A stretch of DNA of 64,000 nucleotides, taken from NCBI GenBank assembly GCA_963555705.1, contig OY743181.1:23192513-23256512 (forward strand), written 5' to 3'. The first letter of the stretch is position 1. Every line of letters begins with the position of its first letter. Origin of the DNA: Ligustrum vulgare. Taxonomy: Eukaryota > Streptophyta > Magnoliopsida > Lamiales > Oleaceae. Below the pieces are notes generated by a model, which did not search any database, had not been told where the DNA came from, and saw only the letters and a program-made list of their open reading frames with translations. The position numbers were made by a program, and so were the translations under genes. Shown here piece by piece: positions 46,714 to 59,536 of this stretch.

Positions 46714-47123
46714 TCATAAGTTTTGAATTTCAGCAATTTCCTCCGTTGAGTAATACTCTTTAAATGCCTACAAATAATCAAAATGAATTATCAGTTATTT
46801 TGTAATAAAATATGAAGGCATAATTAAAAATTATCATATTCAATAACTTATACCTTTTCCAACGACGGACGCTGAAAGTGTTCAGTGACTATCTTATACA
46901 TATTTTTCATGACGTAGTAGCCACACTTAGAACCTCCGGGCTGTTCAGGACACTGAAATTTTCACATTGAAAACTAACATTAATAATCACACTAAATAGA
47001 ATATGAAAATAATTCAAAGATTTGTAATATATTTTAAATATGTGTTTTCATACCTTTATTTTTAGCCACGTTGTATTGGCTCTTGTCCTAATGTCTTCTT
47101 GTGTCCAATATAGTTTGAAAGCT
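46714..47123 (-). pseudogene. Ulp1-like cysteine protease (C48) C-terminal fragment, three exons
   Basis: Three minus-strand exons with good splice sites: 47123-47054 (AFKLYWTQEDIRTRANTTW), 46952-46854 (CPEQPGGSKCGYYVMKNMYK) and 46767-46714 (AFKEYYSTEEIAEIQNL, stop TGA). The middle exon carries the CGYYV signature with the catalytic cysteine of the SUMO-protease-like domain often carried by plant CACTA and Mutator elements. The upstream His and Asp parts are absent, so this is a 3' fragment. Confidence 0.75.
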
Positions 47124-47189
47124 CTAAAATTGAATTAAATTATTCGAACCAGTTACAAAATAAATAAATACAAAAACTAAGATTTCTAT

Positions 47190-47718
47190 AAAAATTTTGG
47201 CAGAGTCTCCCCTATAAATTGAACTTATCCAACCTGTAAATAGATGCGTTGCTATTGAACCAACTATATATTAATAATTGAAATCACATGCATACGATAA
47301 TTTATTACGTTGAATACTTCATAATTTTACTAGTATATTTTGTTTAGTTATTTATTTAGTATGATTAATTCTATGATAGTGAAAATCACCTATAATTCTA
47401 TTATCTTAATTTTTTATTTGTAAACTCCTACAGTAATTTCGGCAGAGTCTTCCCTATAAGTTGGATTTACCCAACCTGCAGGAGGAATCAAAATGCCACA
47501 ATACAACAAAAATCTTCAACCTCCACATATTCATTACTCAAACACAATAAATCAAACTTCAACATCATCAACCACTCCAAAATTAATCCAAAATCAATTC
47601 TTAATTCCTAAAATGCTCAAAGTATGATTTCATAACCTAACATTCCATGCATAATTTCAATATAATTCTAATAATTCAAATTATATCAATTAACTATTTG
47701 CAATACCAAAATTATAAC

Positions 47719-47720
<2 letters not shown>
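47190..47720. repeat. LTR-like fragments within the CACTA
   Basis: TTTTGGCAGAGTCTCCCCTA (47197) and TTTCGGCAGAGTCTTCCCTA (47439), each followed by ...ACCCAACCTG or TCCAACCTG. The second continues with AACATCATCAACCA...-like sequence similar to the LTR remnant at 50757-50960. They were probably acquired from a chromovirus LTR. Confidence 0.6.
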
Positions 47721-47727
<7 letters not shown>

Positions 47728-47758
<31 letters not shown>

Positions 47759-47895
47759 ATATATATATGTATATATCAGTATGTGTATATATATGTATAT
47801 ATATGTGTGTATATATATATATACATACACGCGCGCACACACACACACATATACATACACGCACACGCACACACACACACACACATATCACACAC
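47728..47895. repeat. (GT)n...(AC)n microsatellite pair
   Basis: (GT)n at 47728-47757 and (AC)n at about 47836-47895 in opposite phase, separated by TATATG-rich DNA; it could fold back. ORFs across it, up to 158 codons, are compositional artefacts. Confidence 0.85.
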
Positions 47896-48291
47896 ACATA
47901 TAAGAGTAAAGCTCTTACGAGATGGAGGCGGGTTCGTGGTGGCGTCGCGGTGTTGGTGGCGTCGTGATGTTGATGGAGGCACGGTGGTGATGGCTTCGCG
48001 ATGTTGAAGTGTTGAGAGAGAGTGAGAGAGAGATATGCGCGGTCGGGAATGAAATCGCACGAATTTTTGAAAAATATATTAAAGGATTTAGGCGTCGGTT
48101 CTTTGAGAACCGACGCCTGAACCGGAAGTTTACGCGTTGGTTCTTGGTGAACCGACGCGTAAACCTTCGACTTTACGCGTCGGTTCACCGGTCGACTTTA
48201 CGCGTCGGTTCTTGGGGAATCGACGCGTAAACTTCCGGTTCGAGAACCGACGTCTGAACCCTTTTTTTTCCGCGTTTTTCTACTAGTGTCA

Positions 48292-49215
48292 TTCCCCCCA
48301 AAAAATATATCTAATGCCCTAACATGACTATGACAAAGTCCGGTTTTGGGTTTAGGGTTACATCCCACCTTAATTGACTATATTATATGATACGTGCATT
48401 AGTCAATGCATGTATTTCATTGATTTTGATGCACACAATGTCTACTCGAATTTTAATTGAGGCACGTAATGTCTATTGGAATTCTAATTGACATTAAATA
48501 AATATTTTCTATTGATTATGCAGTTACGTATCTCAAACACCACAAGACTAGCAGATATCTACATGTTATATTTGTTCATCTGACCACAAGTGACCATCCA
48601 ATATACACAATCATACATTGCAATTTTGCAGAGTTTGAAATGGAAAACATTGATAGCGGAAATGTAAAGCACTTGAAATTAAAACATCCCATGCAAATAG
48701 GTTAGTGAAATGGGGTTTTTTTTTTTCTTTTGTTAAATCCATTCTATGTTCAAAAATTATTGCTAATGATGAAGAAATCTTAACCCCCTTCCTATGTGTA
48801 TCCAACATTTTGTTAGTTTCATATTATGAAGTGAGTAATCAAAACTGGTCTCTGATGGAACGCAACTACTAATTAGTGCAACTGCATTCATTTTTTTTTC
48901 CAGTGTGTCCAGGTTTTTTTTTCCACATGAATTGAGCACTGCATATCAAATTGAATACCCATTTTCCTGGGATGCATATAAACAGTGTGCGTAAAATATA
49001 TTATATTGTTTGGTGCAAGTTCTTGGGAACTTACCTTTTACACCTTCGATTGATCCGTGCAATTGACTACGGATCCTAACTTTTAGATGTCATACATTCG
49101 GCGGTAAAAGTTGTTGATCATCATGTTCCTCTTACACCATTACTAATGGGAATGTCAGCAGTAATATTTTACTAAACGGATTCCTTTTAGATGATATTCC
49201 AGGTAAAATATAGAT
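48292..49215. other. No feature seen
   Basis: AT-rich, stops in all frames, no repeat end recognised. Confidence 0.5.
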
Positions 49216-49222
49216 GTCATGA

Positions 49223-49711
49223 GGGTGGGCGTGGGTCGGGTCGGGTCTGTTTTTTGTCCAATCCGAACCTAATCCACTATGATCGGGTCGATAAAAAATC
49301 AACTCAAGCCAATCAAGTTTCGGTCGGGTTGTGTTATGTTGGGTGATTTGGGCTTTGGTCCAATTAGCAAAAAATCTTAAAATTTTAAAAATTAAGCCCA
49401 TAAATAAACTATTAACTCAACTCAATTATGTACAATACAATAAGTTCAAATATAATAAATTGAATACTTACTAATAAAATTAAAATATATTCAAACCATA
49501 TTTGAATTTCATCCAAATTATAAAATGTACTTGAGATTCTTGAAATTTAAATGATCTTATATTTTTAAAATTTTTGTTGGGTTGGGTAGGTTTTTTTTTG
49601 TAGAACCCAAATCCAATCTGATTTTTATAAAAAACAGACACAAACCGATCGGATCGGATCCGGTTGGATTGGACGGTTTTAGCGGGTTGGGTGGGTTAAT
49701 GCCCACCCCTA
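49223..49711. mobile_element. Non-autonomous hAT MITE
   Basis: Ends GGGTGGGCGTGGGTCGG and, inverted, TAGGGGTGGGCATTAACCC. GTCATGA flanks both sides (49216-49222 and 49712-49718), most of an 8-bp duplication; the first bases of the left end appear lost. Contains GGTCGGGTC/GATCGGATC-type internal repeats; no ORF. Confidence 0.78.
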
Positions 49712-49860
49712 GTCATGATGCATGCAACATGAACATGTTTGTGTCTCTTATTTGTTTATGTTAAAGCTAAAGCTATCTTTAAGAACTATTTTTCGAATTC
49801 ACCTATTTTCTCAATTATTTTATGCTAATAATTAACTACCTCCTACCAACTTCAGATAAA

Positions 49861-52800
49861 TGATAAGTATATTTTATACACTTATTTATGCGCTAAAAAA
49901 GGATTTTACATGTTCATTTGAGAATATTCGTTACTCATTTGTTTCTTATCTGTCTATATTTTAGAAAAAATAACTCAAAGTTGAAGAGATGATTCAAATG
50001 AAGCAAAAATTGAAGAATTTGATGATTATTGGAGCAAAGTTTTATAGACATGAAGAAGTGAAAAAATTCAATTGAGAAGAATAAGGAAGAAAAGAGAAGA
50101 AATCAAAAGTATAGGGACCGAATTGTATGAATCAAAAGATGGAGGACATGATATGCAAATATAAGACAAGGACCTACTTAAAGGAATTCAGAAGTTGAAA
50201 TTGCCCTTTACTCAGTAAACCACGTGGTCTTGGCCTCTATAACTATGCGGTCCAGCGAAGAAAGTGAAATTAACAGAACCATAATTCAATGAACGTGGCC
50301 ACAAAACATTCAATTGCGCGACAGTGCGCTTGTCCGGATGGGCTGAATAATGGGCTTTTTACGCGAATTTCAACAAACTTTTTAACTTTTGACCTAGGTT
50401 TCGCCAATGTTTATAAATACCTAAGATGAGGCATGAATTGGAAGTTCCCAACTTGTGAATTTTCATGCTAAATTGTTGTTCAATTGTCGAGGGATCTACA
50501 CGAAGCCAAAAGCAAGATTGAAGATTGAACGGGGTGATCTCTTTTCATTTATCTTGTAATTTATTTTCAATTATGTATCTAGCATAAACGTTTAGTGTTG
50601 GATTTTGTAACACCCCAAGTTCAAAAAATTTAAAACCTAGGCGTATTAACTTCCATTCACATTATATGCGAAAATAAATCGTTTAAAAATTAAAATGCGG
50701 AAACAAATCATTTAAAAACTTCAACCTTTTCATTTTCTATTCTAAAATTTTATAGAAATTTCGGCAGAGTCTCCTCTATAACTTGGATATAACCAACCTG
50801 TAGAGGGACATCATACCTACAATACATATGCAATTCTCAACCCATTCAAATCCAACATTCAACATCCAACCACAATTCCAAAATTCAACTTCAACAACAA
50901 TTCCCCAAACTCCTCAACAAAATAACTTGAAGTATAAATTTATAAACTCATGAAACATGATAAAAACTAATCATAGGGAAATACCATAACTTATTTTAAC
51001 TAAAACAGACAAACTAATCAAAAGAATTTATCAATTAAAAGAATAACCAATGAATTAATTTGAGAAAACCCTTCATTTATTCTTAAAAGAAAGAGAATTA
51101 TTAGTACTGTCTGAGTTTGCCGCCAAGTGCACTCCTCAGATCACCTATCTTTCATCACCTGAAATGTTGGGGAGGGATTGGGGTGAGCTAAAGCTCAGTA
51201 AGTAAACTTTATGCATGTAATGCATGCTTATGACATGAATGCTTTAAAAATTTCATATATGTATCCTCATTTACTTTACTTTCCAGAACATTCAAACTTT
51301 TCAAACTTTCGTTTAACATTTCAAAACTTTCACTTCATTTCTATCGTGAGCTCACTTGATGTAACTTCTATCCAATCAGATAATAGTGGGCAATTCTTAT
51401 TTAGAACTAGATTAACTTTCACATTTCCACCGCAAAACGGCTCATTCACTTCATTCCACCGCAAAGCGGCTCATTACATTAGGGTACGCCGTTCCCCCGC
51501 GCCCCATTTCCCACTCGCATCTTTCATGACATAGAAGTACACCCATTTTTTCTTGAAAAACTTGGGATACATAACTTTTGACAAAAATTGCACTTTGACA
51601 CATTCCTTTCATTAAAACATTTGACTTCCCCATTTCGATGCCAATGCATGCAATGACATGATAACGTGCATGCTTGAACATTTCCATAAATACACATATA
51701 CTTTCATAAAGTAAATGAAGTTCATCAAAGCAAGTAAGTTGCAAACAGTCATTTACACATTTCACATTTACATTTAACTTCTATGAAAATAGGGGAAATT
51801 TACTTACCTGCAGTCCTTAGCATTTACCGTTATCTGGATTTCCAAGTGAAAGAGTCCCAGATGCCCGTGACGTCAATGTACCAATTCTCCTAATTATTTT
51901 CATTCATTCATACAATACAACCTTTAGTTCGAAACCAGAATTTAAACTCCTAACCAAGGTTAAAACTTCAATTTAATATATAATTCAGACCAAACGGAAC
52001 CTTAAGCCATGTCTAATACATTTAACACCATATTCGAAATGAACAATTAATTCAAAACACAATAGAAAAGTTTTACTCATCTTTTAGTTCAAACTAAAAT
52101 TCAAAATTTCATTACCTAACTTTACAAAATTTCTCAATTAAAATAAAATCAATTAAAATAACCTGCATTAATAAATTCCAAAAATCTAAAATTCTAACTT
52201 TAAGTTCCAAATGAACTCTTAAATCTAAAATTACAAATTCCAATTCAAAAGTTAAAATTTAAACAATTAACTAATCTCATAAATTAGAAATCCTCAACTT
52301 TACCCAAAAATAACAGAAACTTAATTAAATTAACTCAATTTAAACAAGGTAATTTTCATAAATTCTAAATATGAAAAATTATCACTATAATTCAAACTCA
52401 AATAAATAAATCAAAGTTAAATCAAAGTTTACAAAGTTCCTACTAACAAATCTAACCATTCGTGAAATTTTCCGCAAATCAGAAAGTTACAAATTTCCAC
52501 TCATAATTAGGTACTAACAATCTTAAATTCATACGTTATCCAACTTTACCCAAATTCTAATTATCAAATTCGAAATTAAACTATAATCCCAATTTGAAAA
52601 AGTACAAAGTATATATATATATATAATCCTCCACAACTCTGAATTTACAATTATAAGTCCAAATCACAGATAAATCTAAAAATCTGAAAATTTATTCAAA
52701 CAACTTAAGAAGTCTGAAATTTACACTTAAGGATGATATTTATACCAATACATACATATATAAACATTATCCAATCTCCAATTGAACATTGAACATTTAT

Positions 52801-53142
52801 AATTCGGAATCTAACTAGATTTAAATCTGAAAATATGAAAAAATCTTCACATGTATACACACTCAACATATATACATACATATGCACCTATATACACGTT
52901 TGTGCGTTCGAGTGTGTGTAATAGAGTGCGTGCAATGCGTGAAATCCATGTGCGTGAGTTTGTGTGTTGTGTGTGCGTGTTCCTGTGCGACAGTGTGAGG
53001 GAAAAGGGGTGGGAGGCCTCACCAGTAGGTGGTGGTCGAGGTCGCCGACGCTGGTTCGGGCGTGAGGCGAGGGAGAGGCATGTGAGATAGAGAGAGGGAG
53101 AGAGTGAGACTGAGACTGAGAGAGCGAGATGAGGGAGAGCGG

Positions 53143-53186
<44 letters not shown>

Positions 53187-54270
53187 TGAGGGTTATGTTT
53201 AATTGTTTAAGTTTTGGTAATTTGCAATTTAGTCCCTCAGCTCTCATAAATTGGTAATTTAAGTCCATGACCCTCAATTAAAATTCCAAAGTGTCACCAA
53301 ACTTTTCTCAGCTTCAATTTAATGCAATTTAGGCAACTTACTACTCAATAAAAATAGAAATGATAAGTAATAATTAAAATAAACAATTAGACACGGAATT
53401 GTACGTAAACAATTTATAAATATCTTAATTGACACATTGATCGAGACGGCGCCCAAGTCCTTCCACTGTAAAATAATTCAACTTATTATCAATAATAATT
53501 GTCAAATAAATTATTCATCATAAAAATTGGGTGGTATTCAAGAAAGCACGTAAAACGAAAAGTGGTATTACAGATTTTGTGACGAAGCTTTAATATTTTG
53601 ATTCTATGTTTTGACTTGTATTTAATTTATATAATTCATGTGTTTGAGTAGTTAAATCGTGCTTTTATTCTTATGCAAATTTCTAGCCAACTTTTTTATA
53701 ACTATGTGACGTTTTCTTATATCGAGAGAGTAGGAGAACGTTAGACATATCTAATTACCACAATGTCTGATAGGGAATAGAGATATACCACCTATGCCAT
53801 GTGTTATCCGTTAAAAGTATTCTCAAAACTAAAATGTTTTTCTAATGTTCAATCCGTGATAGAGATATATTGGGATTTCATTTTTAAAAAAAATAAAATA
53901 AATTAATGCATCCTCGATAGAGGACTTCAATAATATTAGGAACACGGATTTTCAAAACCCCATGAATTGTAGTTAAACAATTAAGTCAAATATAGATGAT
54001 AGAGTTAAAGTGGTTTCTCAATATCCAACATGCTTGCTTTTATATATTTTATAAAAATCAATTCTTTATCTTTTTCTTAGTTTAATTATTCATTTAGATT
54101 CAATCAAACAAATCTTTATTGAATTTCTTCGTTCCGGTTAAGAGATTTGATCTAAAATACAATTTACTCAATCCCTCTTGAACGATATCTGGACTATAAA
54201 GTCCACTTAATTACTTGTGCGATCTGTACACTTGTGATTCAAAACAATACATTACAGTGTGGTAACGTCA
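49861..54270 (+). repeat. Athila-like LTR remnant split by a second LTR
   Basis: Begins TGATAAGTATATTTTATACA like the Athila LTR, runs to 50605, resumes at 53578 and ends near 54230-54270 with GATATCTGGACTATAAAGTC-CACTTAATTACTTG and CGATCTGTACACTTG, counterparts of the AGGTCCACTT...GTGCACTTGC end of Athila LTRs. I found no matching target duplication, so solo LTR versus truncated element is open. Confidence 0.5.
50606..53572 (-). repeat. Probable solo LTR of a Tekay/Del-like chromovirus
   Basis: TGTAACACCCC at the left, GGTATTACA at the right, 5-bp duplication GATTT (50601-50605 and 53573-53577). About 3 kb, no internal direct repeat and no coding domain. Minus orientation is suggested by GA/CT-rich leader-like sequence ((GA)n at 53146-53181). 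Long TGTAAYACC...GTTACA LTRs occur in Tekay-like chromoviruses; the assignment is by resemblance. Confidence 0.55.
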
Positions 54271-55116
54271 GAAACCAATGATTACATGCCAAAGCTAAAA
54301 CATATGTAATCGGCTCTGAACCCGGGAAAACATCATCTTCATACTCGATGCCAATTCGTGGGGGCAATGATTCAAGGAAATATTTTTAGTTCATATGGTT
54401 CTATCACAGGTGACCTATTGTGTTTTTTTGTTGGTTTAGTTCACATGTTTAGAAAAAAGATGTTTATTTTTTCTTCTTGGATTTGGTGAAGAAAGCTTGC
54501 CCGAATTTTCACACAAGCAACCTTTTATGTACGAATCCCCTAATATTGTTATAGGCACTTTACATAAATATTTTTTAGGACACATGGACAATTGTAATTT
54601 AATATAACGTCAATCTCATCTAATATGTTGTTTATATAGAGTATAGCTATCTAATTTAGGAAATACCATAATATTATTTTTCTTTTATGACCTTCAATGA
54701 AATGTGTTATAGTAGAATATCTTATTTCGAACTCAATGTAAGATGAGCATTAAATATGTAATATTAGGTTTGTGAGACAATACCTGATCCATGCCGTATT
54801 TGCCTTCTCATACGTGGTAGAGATTTGTTGTCATCGAAAGGTCCAGCGTCTTCATATTTCGATTTTTACATCTCACTCATCTCATAATTAATTAAATTTA
54901 CAGACCGGAAAATGAAAAAATTTATAGACCATAAATCGAAATAATAAATTCCAAAAAATATAAATCTTTAAACATTGAAAAAATGAATCGCAAGGCCATC
55001 AATTTCAACCGCTCTTGCTTTCCAATTTTTTTCATATCCGTCCAGTAGTTAGAAATGAATTTTTTGAAAAAAGCACGAACTTCTTTAATTAAATATAATA
55101 TATTCTATATAATGAG
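54271..55116. other. No feature seen
   Basis: AT-rich, no ORF with a recognisable domain, no repeat ends. Confidence 0.5.
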
Positions 55117-55258
55117 GAATTATATGTTCCCCACAGTGGGGAACATAATCCATTCCCACAAACAATTTGATTGGTTGGTGGGATGGTCCTCACTGTCCAC
55201 CAACCAATAGGGGGGCTTGTGGGAATTGATTATGTTCCCCACTGTGGGAAATATATCA
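55117..55258. mobile_element. Short foldback MITE
   Basis: Nearly its whole 142 bp is one inverted repeat: TATGTTCCCCACAGTGGGGA at the left pairs with TTCCCCACTGTGGGAAATAT at the right, and GGTTGGTGG pairs with CCACCAACC near the centre. GTTCCCCACAGTGGGGAAC is itself a palindrome. Flanks are AT-rich and a duplication is not clear. Confidence 0.7.
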
Positions 55259-56619
55259 TTTCCATCTATATATCTATATCTATATAATATATAAAAGTAA
55301 CCGAGTTAACCCCAATCAACTTCACTGTTTCCCTCCAAAACTCTTGTATTATGTGCATATTTTATTTATTTATTTATTTATGTTTCCAATTATTGGGAAT
55401 TTCAATATTTATCATGTTCATACTACTCATATCACCCATCCAATAATCAACTTCAAAACACACTTCAAAAATAGTTGGCCCTTCAATATTTATTTATTAT
55501 TTTTAAAATCGCTGACGTCTACTTACAGTCTTCAATATTTATTGTGTTTACATGACTTCTATTTTCCGCCGCCAATTACACTAGAAAACCAATTTTTTTT
55601 TTTCTTTTTTTTTCCTTTTTCGCTTTTTCAGAATTTGTTTCATTCTTTTTCCCTTTTTCAAAATCTGATTATTCATTTTTGTTTTCTATATCCTTTTTTT
55701 TTTTTCCATTTCCCTATATACAACCTCTTTCATTTCTGTTATATATAATTATTATGAAGATATACACAATAATAAAATATTCAATTAAAGAGTTATTTCT
55801 TTGAAAAAATGTATACTGTTTAACATGACCGCTCCACTCCACTCCACTCCACTCCACCAGTCCACCTTCTATTTATCACGTTTTATGATTCAAAATTTCT
55901 GGTGCGGTGGTAATGCTTATTAGTTATTAATATTACAAAACAGTTGAAAATAAAAATTCGTAAATTATTTTTTGAAAAAGTAAAAAGGATTGATACTACT
56001 CTTTTCTTCAAGACCTGTGATATTTTGAGTCGTTGAACATAAATTTGAGTTTCTGAAAAAAAAAAAAATATATTAAAACAATAATATTGTAGAGAAAGCT
56101 TGGAAAACAATATAGAATGCAAAATTATTTTGAACTAATAAGATGATTTGTTAATATTCTATTTATATTATGTTCTAAATTTCTCTGTTGGGGTTACAAT
56201 GTGTTAACTAATGTTGGGCTATTTAGAATAGTTTTGGGTTGGATAGATATGTTAATGATTTTGGCTGTTGAGTAAAGAGAAAACATATTATCCATTGGTC
56301 AGTATATATATTTGATGAAATTGTATATCACATTGTATAAAAAATAATAAAAACAAGAAACTAGAATTATTATTTTTTTAAAATTTGCTTTTACCGAGAA
56401 GTTGTTTGTTATTTTTTATGATATAAGAACGATAATTTGTTTGATTTTACTTATTTATATTTCTTTTTTTTTTTCTGTGTCAAAACCTCTCTTTTCATAA
56501 AAAAAAATGTGTTCTTCTAACGTTTTCAATCTTACAAATAAATATTTGTGTTCAGTTATACAAATTCAAAGTAAAATTTTCAGTTAAAAATTATATCGAA
56601 ATTTTATTACTAGATAATA

Positions 56620-56779
56620 CTCTCTCTATTCTACAAAGATAGTACACTATTTCTTTTTTATCCGTCTCAAAAAGATAGTTTACTTTATTTTTTAAGAGTG
56701 AAATTAATATTTTATATTCCATTTTGCCCTTAATCTGTGTGAAAATGAGTAGATAACTATTTTTATGAGACGGAGGGAG
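56620..56779. mobile_element. Stowaway-like MITE (Tc1/mariner)
   Basis: CTCTCTCTATTCTACAAAGATAG-like left end and, inverted, CTCCCTCCGTCTCATAAAAA; TA duplication at 56618-56619 and 56780-56781. 160 bp, typical size. Confidence 0.85.
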
Positions 56780-57543
56780 TACTAAATTATAAATCACATC
56801 ATACATATAGTTTTTTTTATAAATAATCTTATTTTTAGTTATTTAGTACATCTAAAAATTGGAGCTCTTTTTTATAGCGTATTATTAAATTATTAAATAT
56901 TTTTATAGATAATTACTTTTAATACGTAATTAATTTCATATAATAATTGTGATATTTTATTAGTCTTAATTTTATGGATAAATATTTGGTTCAACCATAA
57001 AGATCCAATGTCAAATTCTCAATTAAAATTATATCTAAAATTTATACACATTCGTATTTTTATAAATCACGTTGTATTGAAATTTTTATAACTAAATCCT
57101 ATTTTTAAGTTATTTATTACATATACATATTAAAGTTCTTTCCTATATTGCATTATTTATCAAAATTATTTCAATGACAATTACATTCAATTCTTAATTA
57201 ATTTTTTATTCCAAAAAGTTTCATATCACATTTTTTAACATTAACGGTTAACAAATTTATCTATATTGTTTGAAATGATATAATTATTAATGGTTTTTGT
57301 CCTAACTATTAATTTTAAAATTTCAAAAAGTAATTAACCATACCAAGATATTCTTTGCTATATTTTAATTCAAATTTTATGATATTTTTTCACAATAATA
57401 AATAAATTGTTTCCCAATTTACTTAACTAAAAATTGAGATGATCAATACTAAATTATAATTTCAATCAGAAAATAATTACGTTGTATAAATATTGAAAAC
57501 CTAAAATATCATAAATTTGATGTAATATTTTTGTCAACCTCGA

Positions 57544-57545
<2 letters not shown>

Positions 57546-57617
<72 letters not shown>
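57546..57617. repeat. (ATT)n microsatellite
   Basis: About 24 perfect trinucleotide units. Confidence 0.95.
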
Positions 57618-57622
<5 letters not shown>

Positions 57623-57844
57623 GTTGTTTTTCATTGTCAATGATCAAAATATTGATGTTTATACATGAAATTAATAAATGATGAAATTATCTCTTATTTG
57701 TGAATGTTATTTATTTTATTTAAGGATTCATTTAATTTCGAATAAGATTATTTTTATTTAGACGTTTCTTCCCGTACATTGCACGGAATGATTCACTAGT
57801 ATGAGTTAATGTACTTATCTTTCAAGCGTGTCTCCTTCGTGTTC

Positions 57845-58667
57845 TGTTATCGGTTCAAATTCGGTGGATCCAGAACCGTGTAATCTCCATTTTTTTCCCT
57901 ACATTTATAAATCACAATCATTCTCACATATACATAACATTTCCAACCCCTAAATACGAATAAAATGAATTAAATGTTTGCACAGATAAGAAAGGGGAAA
58001 GGTGTGTGCAATATGTCCAGCAGGATTTCTAGATTTTTGTTATGCTTCCATAACTATTATCGAAGGATTTGGTGGTATGCGATAAAATAAAATTAATCAA
58101 TAAAAAATTGAAAAAGAAAAAAAATAAGGCAGTGTGGATGTATAGCCAAAAAACGTGTCAAAATCGATAGATCCAGAATTACATAACCTCCATTTCTTAC
58201 CTCTACATATACATCTTTGGCATTCTCCCAAATTTAATGATTTTGTATACCGCAAATCAAACTAAACTTAAGATATACTACAATGTTGTACAAAAGGGAG
58301 GATATCTTGTGATATACGATCGAAATAATATTACACAATTAAAAAAATATGTAAATAGAGTGTTGATGTATAACCATAACCGGCTCAAGCACAGTAGACT
58401 TGGAAGCATTTGAACTCCATTTTCTTGAATCAACTTATACATCTAACTCATTCTCAGAAATACATGAAATTTTCAAAACCGCAAAATCAAAAATAAATTA
58501 ATGAAAGCGTTAAATTGTTGTAAGGTATTATGGAAAGATATGGGGATTCACTATGTATAAAACATAATCAGTTAAAAAAATTAAAAGAAATGTGGATGTT
58601 TAACCATAACCGGCTAAAAATCAGTAGATCTGAAATCATATAAGCTCGGTTTCTTGGCTCTTCTTAT
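57845..58667. repeat. Diverged ~230-bp tandem repeats
   Basis: Units start near 57851, 58154, 58379 and 58609, and a fifth near 59714 after the hAT insertion. Each has ACCGGCT-AAA, AGTAGATC-GAA, a CTCCATTTCTTG-like block, CATA-CATC-CATTCTC-A, and a TAAAATTAA-type tail with ATGT-GATGTATAACCATA. Spacings are about 303, 225, 230 and, without the insert, 228. Several tens of percent divergence; non-coding as far as I can see. Confidence 0.7.
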
Positions 58668-59536
58668 TAGGAGTGGGCGTGGTTCGGTTCGGTCCGGTTC
58701 CGAAAGGAACCAAATCGAAACAAGTACCAATGATAATCTTAGTAATGGAAACTTTGGTTCCAAATTTGATTATGGAACTAAATCGGAACCAAACCAATTG
58801 ATTTCGGTTCGGACCGGTTCTTTACATTGAAAATGTTAAAATAAAATATCTCTCTCATTTTTTTTATTTTTTTTTTAATACAAAATTAATATATTCTTTA
58901 GTACTAAAGATTAGAAGTTGCATGTGACTGAGAATGGAAGCTGCCTACACTTTTAATGTAACAGGCAATGGCATAATATCAAAAAATGTGACACGTGATA
59001 TTGCACAAACTTTACAAACTACAAAGATTAAAAGTAAAACAGAAAACCATGCATGTATAGACGAGGAAATAATTAAAGAAACTAAGAAATAATTTAAGGA
59101 ATTAAGGAATTGATATTTGTTAATTAAAGAAATAATTAGGTAGTGTCATGAGACTTGGTTTGGTAATTGGTATTTGGGAATTGATAGGAAATATGTTAAT
59201 TGATTTGATTATAAGGAACTAACAAATAATTAAGGAATTTAAGAAGAAGAAGAAGAAGAAGGAATCTTTTGGAGATAAAGAAGGAAACAAGACCCTAAAT
59301 TGGAGGAAGTCAGAAGACGTGAATCGTGACATTTTAATAATTTTCCAAAAAAAAAAATTAAATTAAACAACCAATATGAGAACCGAATTAAATTTTGGTT
59401 CTAAAAAAAGAACCGGGTACTAGACTAGAACCGTCTGGTTTCCACCAATAATTCCCAAAATTGATTAATTCTTTGGTCAAACCCGATCCAGACCGGCCGG
59501 TTCCAACCGATTCCGGAAAAAAAATGCTCACTCCTA
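58668..59536. mobile_element. Non-autonomous hAT element, 869 bp
   Basis: TAGGAGTGGGCGTGGTTCGG and, inverted, TAGGAGTGAGCATTTTTTTT; perfect 8-bp duplication CTTCTTAT (58660-58667 and 59537-59544). Sub-terminal GGTTCGGTTCGGTCCGGTTC / CCGGCCGGTTCCAACC. No transposase. Confidence 0.93.

Larger units (their letters stand above)
45967..48288. mobile_element. Non-autonomous CACTA (En/Spm) transposon
   Basis: Ends CACTAGTACAGAAACAG and, inverted, CACTAGTAGAAAAACGCGG; 3-bp duplication TCA (45964-45966 and 48289-48291). Sub-terminal regions (45990-46235 and 48089-48256) are packed with ACGCGTCGGTT in both orientations, the expected binding-site arrays for a CACTA transposase. No transposase gene; a Ulp1-type fragment, a tandem repeat and GT/CA microsatellites fill the interior. 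Confidence 0.93.
55279..57799 (+). mobile_element. Second non-autonomous Helitron-like element
   Basis: 5' TCTATATAATATATAAAAG after an A; 3' hairpin CCGT-ACATTGC-ACGG (57772-57786), then 9 nt and CTAG, followed by T (57796-57800). Both ends resemble plant Helitron termini. Inside: no Rep/helicase, a Stowaway MITE and an (ATT)n tract. ORF 55344-55748 is a T-rich artefact. Confidence 0.6.

Noticed and set aside
47647..48188. ORFs up to 158 codons on both strands
   Set aside because: They read through GT/CA microsatellites and CACTA terminal repeats; composition artefacts.
52888..53277. 129-codon minus ORF rich in S and L
   Set aside because: Caused by a CT-rich LTR leader with (GA)n; no domain.
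55344..55748. 134-codon ORF rich in F and Y
   Set aside because: T-rich low-complexity sequence inside the Helitron-like element.
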